Part shown: positions 54,839 to 64,000 of the stretch, in pieces
Position numbering within the stretch: the stretch's first letter is position 1
How the letters are laid out: each line of letters starts with the position of its first letter
DNA from: Hordeum vulgare subsp. vulgare
Lineage: Eukaryota > Streptophyta > Magnoliopsida > Poales > Poaceae
DNA: 64,000 bases
Direction: 5' to 3'
Assembly: GCF_904849725.1 (NCBI RefSeq)
Contig: NC_058523.1
Coordinates: 339,553,948-339,617,947, forward strand
Notes under the pieces: generated by a model
Seen by the model: the letters and a program-made list of their open reading frames with translations, nothing else
What the model was told of the DNA's origin: nothing
Databases searched by the model: none
Translations under genes and position numbers: made by a program

Positions 54839-55020
54839 TTCATGTGAGGTATTCAACTATTACTATATATAAATTTTGAGTTCATGTTAGGTATTCAATT
54901 TTTATTAGTCATGTTGGTATTTATGACGATGATACACTTAAATATATACATTTTATTACTCATGTTGGTATTTATGTTGTACTAATTTCATTTACTCTTT
55001 GTCATGATAGGTGTTGAAAG
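54839..55020 (+). other. Spacer between the two CACTA genes
   Basis: AT-rich, with repeated TTATTACTCATGTTGGTATTTATG-type sequence (also inside the next gene's first intron). No coding signal. Confidence 0.5.
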
Positions 55021-57558
55021 ATGGTGGGAAAGGGTCGAAAGCACTCCACGGGTCCTTCTTCGTCGGCGGGTGGTGGGATGGGTACTTCAATTCCCGCCTC
55101 GCCTCCTCGGAGAGCGTCGCTCTCTACTCTGCATGGAGTGGCCGCTTCTTCGACTCTCGCGGCCCCCGTCAGAGGAGGTTGACCCCCCGCAAAGCTGAGA
55201 GGTACTAAAGGTATTACTCATGTTGGTATTTATGTTGTAGTCATGTTGGTATTTATATACATTTTATTACTCATGTTGGTATTTATCTTGTACTAAAGGT
55301 ACACGTGGCCGCGGGAGAGGTAGGGTGGTGGCTGCCACGCCTTCCTCGCCGCCACCCCAAGATGATTCACCTAAGCACAATACTTCTAGGGTGGATTCGT
55401 CTGAGGTGGAGGCTACATGGTCTCTGATTCATGAGCCTCAGGTCGACGAGACTTCGACCCACGAGACTCGTGTCCCAGAGGCTTCGTTCCAGGCGACTCC
55501 GGAGCAAATCAAGGATGAGGGTACGTCCCCAGAGACCCAGTGGGATACCTAGGCTGATCTGGGTCAGCCTGAGCCAAGTGGCCATGATGATAGCGACGAG
55601 GAGTTGGGTGAGGGGGCTACCGTCTACCAGCGTGGTAGTTCAGGGCTCCCGCTCGTATCGGCGACCCACGAGCATAGATGGTCGATTAAGCCAAATGGGG
55701 ATAAGTAAGTTAATTTACTCTTATTTAACCTTTTGCCTTCACGTTTTCTCAAATATCTAATGTTTTGGCTTTAATTTGTCATACTGCAGGGGTTGGGTTG
55801 TTGCCAAGGGTGTCCGCAAGCCCAACATCGTGCTTGGTGTGCTTTGCCGTCACTTCCCGAGGTTTGTTACGTTGACCGGTCGGGAGCGAGAGGTATGAAT
55901 GACCTGGGAGCACTACTTGGGTTCCCCGGCCCCGCCGGAGGTGGAGATGGACGGTGTTTTGTGCCACACGAGGGCCGACATGGTGATCTGACAGTTCTGG
56001 GTAACCTCTCCTTTACACAATTATAAATCAACCATAGCTAGTTATTGTACTAATCGGTGTTGCCTCTTTTGCAGACCTACTACATGTGTGAGGAGGGATA
56101 CGAGGAGGACGCAACAAAGGTTATCGAAACCGAATGTCGCCGCCTACTTCAAAACTCTCGGCACGAGGCTCGGGTGCAGGATGTTCGAGACTACTATGCC
56201 TCGCGGCGTATTAGGAAGGACAAGGCGAAGTGCCACGATTCTAAGATGGAGAAGGAGCATTACATGAAGGTAATTACATATTATTAAGGCTTTGTAGTTA
56301 GTTTCCTTGATTTGGTTCTTACGCGCTCAAATTTCTCTTTATTAACTTAGGTGCCCCCAAGATGGTGTGTGGATAAGATGGATTGTTGGGAGGCCTTGGT
56401 GGATCAGTGGTGCTCCGAAACGTGGGAGGCCAGCCACAACAACGCCAAGGAGAGGCGTGGCAAAATGGTTGGTGTGCCACACCATCAAGGGAGCGTCAAC
56501 TTAATCCAATTTGGTGAGAACTGGGTATGTGGTTTGCTTCATGCCTCATGCAATTCATTCTTAATAATATCTTGAGCCCTTTACTACTACAATTTTCCTC
56601 TCTCTCTCTTTTAGGCGCGTCACAATAAGACAGAGGTGCCACAGATGTACGACCTGTATGCGATGGCCCATACTGCCTCGTACAAGAAGGACAAGGCATT
56701 CTCTCAGTCCGACCTCGAGCATCCAGAAAACTTCACCAACATCTCCTCCCACCACAAGCTCGTGAAGTAGAGAGATCACGGGAAGGCGAGGAAAGGGGAT
56801 GACTTTAACCCGAGCGAGGGGCCTATTGATCCACATCTGGTGATGATAGCTAGCAACGGGAGGCCCCATGGCTCGATCGCCATTGTAGACGTCCTTATAC
56901 GTTGTCCTAGCACTCTCCGGCAGATAAAGGCACGCCAAACGAGCTCCTGTCCTGAGATAACACCTCGTCCACGGCCAGTCGAGCTCACCATCGAGGTTAG
57001 TTTAATGGACTCAACTATCTTTCCGCATTATGTTGTGCGTTGGAACCAATATGATTACAATGCTAACAATGAGTTGTGTTGCAGGCTGCTATTCGGAAAG
57101 AGAGAGAGGCAATGCAGGCGGTTTTGGCGGAGAAGGATAAGGATATGAAGGAGCTGGAGGAGAGGACGACTGCATTGGTGGAGGCGGAGAGGGCACGAAA
57201 TGATGCGTCTAACAGGGCCATATGAGCTCTTCGTGGTAAGTTTCTTCTTCATATTATTTCAAATCTTGCATTTCAATGTCCGTTTCATTAATAACTAAAA
57301 AGTTTGACTTGTCGAAACCAAATGTACAGTCTATGTGCGAGAAGACCGGCCAAGTCCCTCCGGCGATGCCAGTCATTAACATGGCGGGGATGGTGAGTTT
57401 CATTTCAATGGAGTGATCTTAAGAGTGTCATCATGCTAACGACACATTGCAAACGATGTCTGGTGCAAAATATCTCCCAAAATGCATCGCACGACCCCTC
57501 TACAGTGGAGCCTTCTCCACGTGAAACAAGCCAGAGCCAGAGTGCTTCACCGCCGTGA
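55021..57558 (+). pseudogene. TNPA-type (Transposase_24-like) CACTA gene, decayed
   Basis: ATG at 55021 starts MVGKGRKHSTGPSSSAGGG. At least eight exons are suggested by GT-AG pairs: after 55180, 55707 to about 55788, about 56001 to 56073, 56270 to 56350, 56525 to 56614, about 56996 to 57084 and later. Exon text includes WVVAKGVRKPNIVLG, TYYMCEEGYEEDATKVIETE, ECRRLLQNSRHEARVQDVR and MYDLYAMAHTASYKKDKAF, then a Glu/Lys helix (AEKDKDMKELEERTTALVEA). In-frame stops occur near 55550, 55896, 55990, 56768 and 57222. TNPA relatives bind subterminal repeats such as those at 48834-49110. The last exon ends TGA at 57556-57558. Confidence 0.7.
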
Positions 57559-57574
57559 TGACGATAATGGTATG

Positions 57575-57911
57575 TTATTTCTAGCATTTTGCTTAACAAC
57601 CGCATAATGGTCCAATATGGTTTATTAAGCATACTTAGCTCCAAAATGACATATTTAACCCAAGCTAGCTCCATAATGGTCTCCTTCTCCTCATAAATGA
57701 CATAATTAGCCAATTTAGCTCAAAAATGCCTTAATAATCATAGTTGTCTCCAAACTGACATAAGTTAGCTCTAGAATGGCCTATACTTAGCTTGGCTTCC
57801 ACCTAAATGACATAATTAGCTTAGTTAGCTCAAAAATGACCTATACTTACCTAATTATCCTCCAAAATGAGATAATTAGCTCCAAAAAGGCATAATTAGC
57901 TAATTTAGCTC
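57575..57911 (+). repeat. Degenerate short repeats near CACTA 3' side
   Basis: Many copies of ATGACATAATTAGC and TTAGCTC(C/A)AAAATG in loose array, resuming at 58165-58285. They could be 3' subterminal repeats, although they differ from the TTTGCC type at the 5' end. Confidence 0.55.
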
Positions 57912-58160
57912 GAAGAAGAGGAAAAGAGGAGAAAATAGAGGAAAAATGAAAAGAAGGAAGAAGAAGAAGAAGAGAAGAAGAAGAGAAGGAGAAGGAGAAG
58001 GAGAAGGAGGAAGAAGAAGGAGAAGAAGGAGGAGAGAATCTCCTTCTCCTTCTTCTCCTTCTTCTTGTCCTTCTTGTTTCCTTCTCCTCCTCCTCCTCCT
58101 CCTTCTTATTCTTTTACTTCTCCTTCTTCTTATCTTCTTGCTTCTTATTTTCTTCTTCTA
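57912..58160. repeat. Purine tract followed by its pyrimidine complement
   Basis: Purine-rich GAAGAAGAAG sequence to 58038 switches to CTCCTTCTTCTTC pyrimidine sequence up to about 58160. The junction near 58038 forms an imperfect inverted repeat with arms of 20 bp or more. Open frames across it are simple-sequence artefacts. Confidence 0.8.
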
Positions 58161-58287
58161 CGTAGCTTAGACTCATCAAACAAAGACATACTTAGCTAAT
58201 TATCCTACAAAATGACATAATTAGCTTAGTTAGGTAAAAACATCATAAGAACCTTGGTTAGCTCATTAAAACGACTAATTTAGCTCC

Positions 58288-58871
58288 TGTCGTGGGTATA
58301 AGTCTGACAGTAGATGTATGGGGTACGAAAGGATGGGCAGAGCCTTAGCTACGGCGAGGTTGTATGAGTTCAGGCCCCTCTATGGTGGAGGTAAAAGCCC
58401 TACGTCTCAGTGCTCTTGGGAGCTTGATGTCGAGTGGAATATGGATTACAGTGAATTGCTAACCCCTGCACCAGTGGGGAAGGGCAACTTATATAGAGTG
58501 CGCTGCCCTTCACAACGGTTCGGTGCGCAGGGGTAGAGTAGTGGTGATTAAATGTCTACGTTACAGGTAACGTATGCCTTAAATGCTAATAAAGGTACAT
58601 GAAAGTGTATGACCGTTGCCCTCTAGGGGGGTTACGAAGTACAGAGTGGAATCCAGTCGGTACGTTTGATACGCTCCGAATTCTCATTTCCGACTGGATG
58701 ATGGAGGAATCGTCACCGACTGGATGATGGAGGAATCATCACCGACTGGATGAAGGGAAGTCCTTAATTCAGTCGGAACTGACTAAGGGCCTTGTCCCTT
58801 ATGAAGGGTAGTCTTTGGGTAGGACCTATAGGGCAGGCCTGTGACCCTACCCTAGGACTATAACCCCATCA
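58288..58871 (+). mobile_element. LTR of element C
   Basis: Begins TGTCGTGGGTATAAGTCTGA, preceded by GCTCC (possible target duplication). A TTATATAG at 58489-58496 is in promoter position. The end is placed at ...ACCCCATCA (58871) by analogy with element B, where text like TAGCCCCCGG follows the LTR; here TTAGTCTGCGAATGG follows. The end is a guess; the start is firm. Confidence 0.5.
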
Positions 58872-59386
58872 TTAGTCTGCGAATGGATCGGGGTTGGAAC
58901 GACAAAGAGATGCTTGGAGTACAGATCCGACTGGTATGGATGCGACTTTAGCGTTGTTTGCCTCGATCCATTTTATCCTCTTGACCAGTGATCCGAGTGG
59001 ATATATCTGTGAAACGAACCGTCAGAAACTGAGTGTTTTCGTGGAATCTTTTGACGTGACCGGTCAACTGACAGCGGCGGATTTTCTGGGATCCTCAAAT
59101 TTCGGTTGCCGCGCGCTCAGCGGGGATGACGACATCGTCATCGAGTAGTATCTGCCGCCTCGATTTCCGCGCCTTCATATCCTCCACTAATATCGTAGCA
59201 ACCGGTCGGGGGATAAGATTTCGGGGCCACCTGCTAGTGACCCAGTCGGAACCTTATTTAAACCTCCCCAGCGAGGGTTTCTCGTTGCACTCGCCTGATA
59301 ACTCGCACTCGCCCCGCTTCTCCCGTGATTTCCTGCGCATCCCAAGCTCCTTCCTTCTCCTCCCCCGCGGATCTGCAACCTCCACC
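58872..59386 (+). promoter_or_regulatory. Element C leader with TATA-like box at 59254
   Basis: About 500 bp of non-coding sequence. TTATTTAAA at 59254-59262, followed by a C-rich stretch, stands 125 bp before the gene start at 59387. That is a gene-like promoter arrangement separate from the LTR's own TATA. Confidence 0.45.
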
Positions 59387-62300
59387 ATGACGAAGGGGCA
59401 GACGAGCAAGCTTGAGGCGCCGAAGAAGAAGAAGACGGCGGCTCCTGCTCAGCGGCGGCAGCGAGCACTGTCGGCGGGTTGGATCCAGGGGGATTTCCTC
59501 CCCTCCACGATGACGGCGGCGGACATGCTGGAGCTGGTGGAGCAAGACCTGATCAAGAACAAGTCGTGGAGACTGCCGGCGGAGGGCGAGACGGAGCCGG
59601 CGCCTCGGGAGGACGAGCGCGTCCTGCTGCTCAGTCACGTGTATCGAGGCTTCTCTCTGCCTCCTCATCCCTTCTTCAGAGGTATAATGAACCACTTCGG
59701 GGCGCAGCTCCACCATTTTCCTCCCAATGCAATAGCTCACCTCTCTGCCTTCGTCGTGCTTTGCGAGTGTTTTATCGGTTGCTCTCCTCATTGGGGGCTC
59801 TTTAAGCACATCTTCTCCGCTAGATCCCAAACCATCAAAAGACTTAGCCAGTCCGACGACAAAACTCATCTCCTCCAGCTCTGCGGAGGCTTAGGCTTCC
59901 AAAAGAAAAGCAAAAGTAGCTATCCCGCTCTTCAGTTGTCTAAATCCGTTAGGAACTGACAGTCGACTTGGTTCTACTGCCAAGATGTCGCTTGTCCGAA
60001 TGCTGCAACGGGACTGCCCCCTTTTAGCTTAGACCGACCGGCTCCGCCTAGGCAGCTTGCGCTCACGAAGATGGAAAAGATCCAGATTCAGCGTCTGGTC
60101 GACGCGCTGGTAGATGTCGTCCACAAGGGAGTCACCGGCATAGATTTGCTGGAGGTTTTTCTGGGTCGGCGTATCCAGCCTTTGCAAGCTCGACACCATG
60201 CCATGTGGCACTACACGGGGCCTGAGGACTCCACTCAGACTCACCCTGAGTGCGTGACCGGGGAGGTTGTGACGGCGTGGGTCCGCGCCATCACAGGCGC
60301 CTGCGATAACCCCAGAGGAGCCCGGCGAGTGAAGCCCTTCCGCGCGGACAACCCTCCTCCGAATGAGGTGAGAATACCTTGCCGAGTGCTTACAATTCCC
60401 TTAGATTTGCCTCTTTTTCTTGCATCACTGTCTGACGTCTGATGTTGTCGACTGTATCTTGTGCAGGCGTGAACCAACTGGTATTCCCCCGTCTCAAACG
60501 GGAATCCGGCTGAGGAAGAGGAAGGCAGCGTGGAGAGCGCTGAGTATGTCTCTGACAGCGGGGAGACGGAGGAGGAGTCTGAAGAAGAGGAGGGGGAAGT
60601 TGAGGAGCAGAGCTCGCCACCCCCACCACCAGAGCTTCGAACTAAGCGCCGTCACGAACCCGTGACTTCGTCGGCTCCTCCAGCGGCCCCGAGTGCACCG
60701 GCAGCTCCCATGACTCCGTCGGCTCCTCCAGCGGCCCCGAGTGCACCGGCAGCTCCCATGACTCCGTCGGCTCCTCCAGCGGCCCCGAGTGCCCCGTTAG
60801 CTCCTCCTGTGGTTCCGAGCGCCTTGCCAGCTACTCCCGTGGCTCGGAGTGCTCGGAGCACAAAGAGGACCAGGGACGCTGCTGCTGAGCCTGCGGGCCA
60901 ACCTTCCAAGGTGGCCAAACCGAGTGGGTCCAAACCTCGGAAGGCTTTGCCACGGATGAGGATCGCCGTTCCCGTTGCCTCAGCGTAAGTGTCTTGTTCT
61001 CTTATCTTCTTTCAATATTTGATTGAACTCATGTTTATTGGTCGAGTGGATTTTACTCGACAGAGCTGCTACCTCCGCCACTTCTCCGCCACGCCAGGAA
61101 GACGATCCCATGGATACGGACAACGTTGCCACCTCCCAGCAAGGTACGTCGTGATGACTCCGAGAGCCCAAATTATTGTTTCGCGAATTCTGTCTTTGAT
61201 CTTGCCTTTTTTCTGTGGTCTCACGTCGTTCAGTCGGGTTTCCTTCAGAGGTGATTCACGTAGAGGAGGACGACCAGAAGAGGTCCAAGCAAGCTGCGGT
61301 GCCTGTCCTTGAGGCTGTTCCATCTGCTACTACTCCCGCCATGGACGCACCGCCAGCCGAGACGATGCCGTCGACTGAAACGGCACTCATCGCTGCTGAG
61401 CCGACTGGAGCAGGACTTGGGATGCCCAAGGAGTCTCTTGTGGTGCCAGGTCCGTCGATCGTCCAGTACGACGCCCCACACCTCCCGGAAGATCAGGTGG
61501 GAGCTGCTAAGGGGGCCATGGTGCGGGCGGAGTTGATGGCGGGTGATGCCAAGAGAGCGTACGACTCCATCGCGTCTGTGTACAAGCGAAGCTTGGAACT
61601 CCTGGAAGATATCCGAGTAAGTGGGCTAGTAAGTATTTACTTTCCTCTTGCAACCCACTGGGTGTTTAAGCAATATACTCGGATGCAGTATGATTATTTT
61701 GCAGTGGGTCACTCTTAGTGAACCCAGTGGGTGTAGTCCCCGAGACTTCTATCGAGTGCTTGCACCCGCAGTTGTCTTTATATACATTTGCTTTAACTTG
61801 ATCAGATCAAAACTAATCTGTTGGAATGTTACCGGTGAGGGCACTCCGAGTGCACCTACTGAAAGTAGTCCCCGAGAGTAATTTTACTCAGGTCGGGTAG
61901 TAGTAGCCTCTCTGGCTTGTTTTTGTTATTTAACTCAATAGGGCGGACCTGTTTGAGCTTCATGGCAGTGGGGTCACTCTTAGTGAACCCACTAGGTGTA
62001 GTCCCCGAGGCCGCTGTCGACTGCTTGCGTCGGCAGGGGTCTGAAGAACTTCGAGCTTTTAATGTTTTCCTTGTTGAATTTGTCTAATCTTCTCTTGGCT
62101 CTGATTTGCGGAAGACTTGCGAGATGGTATCAGCGTACAACGCTCTGAAGGCTGAAAAGGTTCAGCTTGCTGCAGAACTGGAGGCAGCTCTTCATGACTT
62201 GGCTGGTGTGAAGGGCGATCTGGCTGAACGAGAGAAGTCCTTGGAGGAGTCCCGTGAGGCAAACAAGGCATTGGTGGCCGAAATGGAGAAAATGGGGAAA

Positions 62301-62975
62301 CAAAGGACCGAGCTGATGGGACAGATGAAGGTGATGAATAGGCGGTGCATATCACAGGAGAAGTACGTTAGCGACTGGGCAAGGAAGATGATTGCGCTTC
62401 TCGGTGGTAAGTTCTGTTTTTCCGAGTGCTTCTTGACTGTGTATTTCATTATGCGCTTACTTTCTGCTCATCTTGTATTTGCAGATTTTTGTATGGACGC
62501 TAAAGCTGAAGCAGCTGACGTTGAGCGGTCGGTTATTCCGAACGTTCCACTCGGCGAGGACGCCAATCGAGACCTGCTCCGAGCGCACATTCGTCTGGGC
62601 AAAGTGGGACCTTTCATAGGTCGACTGAGAGAGGTCGTCGGCCGAATCGACAAGGAGTTGTGGCCCGAAGACGAGTCCCGGCAAGAGATGGAAGGGTTGA
62701 TGACTCGGCTGGAGGACGTCCCGAACCGAGTGCAGGCGTGGAAGAAGTCTGGTGCTCGCTGTGGTGCGGACATGGTGCTGTCGCTGGTCCGAGTGCACTG
62801 CAAGGAGGCTCGCGAAGAGAAGCTGAAGGCGCTGCAGGTTGCCAACACCAAGAAGCTTCGATTCGAAGATTTCATGGAGACCTTCCTTGAGAGCACCACT
62901 CGCATCGTAGACGGGATCGACCTCGACACTTTCGTGGAGCCTGCCAGTCCCAGTGCCAGCCCTGACGACGCTTGA
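59387..62975 (+). pseudogene. Element C six-exon gag-like/coiled-coil gene
   Basis: ATG 59387-59389 (MTKGQTSKLEAPKKKKTAAP). Exons fit 59387-60367, 60467-60984, 61064-61143, 61234-61616, 62115-62406 and 62485-62975; every junction is GT-AG and keeps frame. Exon 1 holds a domain like the 'putative gypsy type transposon' region (RGIMNHFGAQLHHFPPNAIA). Exon 2 is acidic (EEESEEEEGEVEEQSS), then a 20-residue Ala/Pro/Ser repeat. Exon 5 is a coiled coil (LEAALHDLAGVKGDLAEREK) and exon 6 a helical globular end (LGKVGPFIGRLREVVGRID). Two premature TGA codons (59957-59959; 60470-60472) stand where Trp is likely. No pol follows in the window. Function unknown, probably structural. Confidence 0.75.
60670..60830 (+). 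repeat. In-frame 60-bp repeats encoding Ala/Pro/Ser
   Basis: Units with TCGGCTCCTCCAGCGGCC and CCGAGTGCACCGGCAGCTCC repeat two and a half to three times within exon 2. Two units are identical, so array length probably varies between copies. Confidence 0.75.
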
Positions 62976-63374
62976 GAAAACTTTTACCTCGGTATGCCGA
63001 GTGTTACTTGTATCAAACTTTGGCCACTGCTGTTGGCCGTCACATTCATGGTTCGGTGTGGATAAGCTTGATCTACACCGAACCGACTATCTTTAAACTA
63101 ACTTTGAACCGAATATTTTGCTCGTCCTTTGCGAAAGAATTGTTGACACGATTTTGGCTCGTGGTTTTTGCTTGGCATTTCTTGGTGAAGCCAATGGCAA
63201 ACATGCGGAGCATGTATTTGTCAGTTGTCTTGACATATGCATGAGCCTCAAGGAGGGTGTGCTAAGCCTCCGAGTGGATCTCTAGGATACACTCGAAGAG
63301 AGTTCTTTACTTAGGCGATTCGGTATCGCAGCTAAGTCTTAAAGCGTGACCGCAAGGTCGCACTCGGAGCGAGT
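62976..63374 (+). other. Element C 3' flank before the tandem arrays
   Basis: Non-coding. Contains an inverted pair around 63053-63082 (TTCGGTGTGGATAAGCTTGATCTACACCGAA), a 9-bp stem hairpin, and the first diverged units of the arrays that follow (63210-63330). Confidence 0.5.
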
Positions 63375-63545
63375 TGCTACTCATGTAATTGTCAGTTGTC
63401 TTGACATCTACATGAGTCTCAATGAGGGTCTGCTACTCATGTAATTGTCAGTTTTCTTGACATCTACATGAGCCTCAATGAAGGTCTGCTACTCATGTAA
63501 TTGTCAGTTGTCTTGACATCTACATGAGCCTCAATGAAGGTCTGC
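63375..63545 (+). repeat. 56-bp tandem repeat
   Basis: Three adjacent near-identical units starting CTACTCATGTAATTGTCAGT, with a fourth diverged copy at about 63209. Confidence 0.85.
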
Positions 63546-64000
63546 TAAGCCTCCGAGTGGATCTCTAAGGTACACTCGAAGGAAGCTGTTTACTTAGGCG
63601 ATTCTTGATCACAGAGAAGTCTCCGAGTGCGACGTTTAGTGCACACTCGAAGAAAGTTTGTACTTAGGCGATTCTTGATCGCAGCTAAGTCCCCGAGTGC
63701 GACGTTTAGTGCACACTCGGAGAAATTTAGTACTTAGGCAATTATTGATCGCAGCCAAGTCCCCGAGTGCGACGTGTAGTGCACACTCGGAGAAAGTTTG
63801 TACTTAGGCGATTCTGGATCGCAGCTAAGTCCCCGAGTGCGACGTTTAGTGAACCCTCGGAGAAAGTTTGTACTTAGGCGATTCTGGATCGCAGCTAAGT
63901 CCCCGAGTGCGACGTTTAGTGCACATTTCGGAGGAAATTTGTACTTAGGCGATTCTTGATCGCAGCTAAGTCCCCGAGTGCGACGTTTAGTGAACACTCG
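63546..64000 (+). repeat. 70-bp tandem repeat running off the window
   Basis: At least six units with CTAAGTCCCCGAGTGCGACG and TACTTAGGCGATTCTGGATC; period about 70. Most units contain CCGAGTG...CACTCGG, a 7-bp stem enclosing about 15 bases. The minus-strand open frame over it (63734-63997) is the repeat itself, not a gene. Confidence 0.88.

Larger units (their letters stand above)
48814..58287 (+). mobile_element. CACTA (En/Spm) DNA transposon, 3' end not in window
   Basis: Begins CACTACTGGAATCC, a CACTA terminal inverted repeat start, preceded by GGG. It carries TTTGCCGTC subterminal repeats, a decayed TNP2-type transposase (51174-54838) and a decayed TNPA-type gene (55021-57558), in the usual order. 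No reverse-complement terminus (CCAGTAGTG) appears before 58287, where an LTR element starts. The simplest reading is that element C inserted into the CACTA 3' region, and its terminus lies beyond the window. Confidence 0.85.

Noticed and set aside
63546..64000. Regular repeats that might suggest a CRISPR array
   Set aside because: Units are contiguous without unique spacers, and the setting is a plant retroelement.

Overview
This window is a block of nested transposable elements from a large grass genome, almost certainly a Triticeae species (wheat, barley, rye, Aegilops). The evidence is a reverse-orientation LTR whose ends, leader and terminal text match the Angela/WIS/BARE group as I remember it, a Tekay/Del-type chromovirus with very long LTRs, an L1-type LINE, a CACTA transposon with TTTGCCGTC subterminal repeats, and depth-four nesting. 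I see no ordinary host gene, rRNA gene, functional tRNA gene or CRISPR array. Family names come from memory of sequence text; no search was run.

Layout. A host gypsy-type retroelement (called A here) supplies internal sequence from about 3927 and has its 3' LTR (TGATACG...TTATCA) at 21139-36023. Its internal region is split by an Angela-like LTR (4419-6162, minus) and by a LINE (8481-19555, minus, 13-bp target-site duplication). The LINE is split in turn by a 4-kb solo LTR (9522-13536). A's 3' LTR is split by a 13.3-kb Tekay-like element (21649-34994, minus) with a perfect CCTAC duplication. Another LTR of that same family fills 1-3926. So four LTR copies of one family lie within 35 kb, and they can be compared with each other.

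From 36024 to 39655 there are old gypsy LTR fragments, a partial tandem duplication, a tRNA-like SINE head and a gag remnant. Element B (LTR at 39656, gene from 40810) carries a gag-like gene with the 'putative gypsy type transposon' domain. It is split by another 4.2-kb LTR (42030-46236, minus) and followed by ~200-bp tandem repeats. A CACTA element starts at 48814 with decayed TNP2-type and TNPA-type genes and runs to 58287. There element C begins: an LTR, a six-exon gag-like/coiled-coil gene (59387-62975), then 56-bp and 70-bp tandem arrays running off the window.

Most interesting observations. (1) The long Tekay LTR looks gene-like inside. It has a GC-rich island ending at a conserved donor-like GTGAGCTC, then a last exon-like 56-bp block after TTGCAG, with conservative amino-acid changes between diverged copies, a fixed stop, and a conserved polyadenylation signal ~190 nt later. 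(2) The Tekay element has an intact 257-codon extra ORF between primer binding site and gag, although its pol is broken three times. (3) Two different elements, B and C, carry a similar type of gag-like plus coiled-coil gene (spliced in C, probably in B) with no pol visible, followed by structured tandem repeats.
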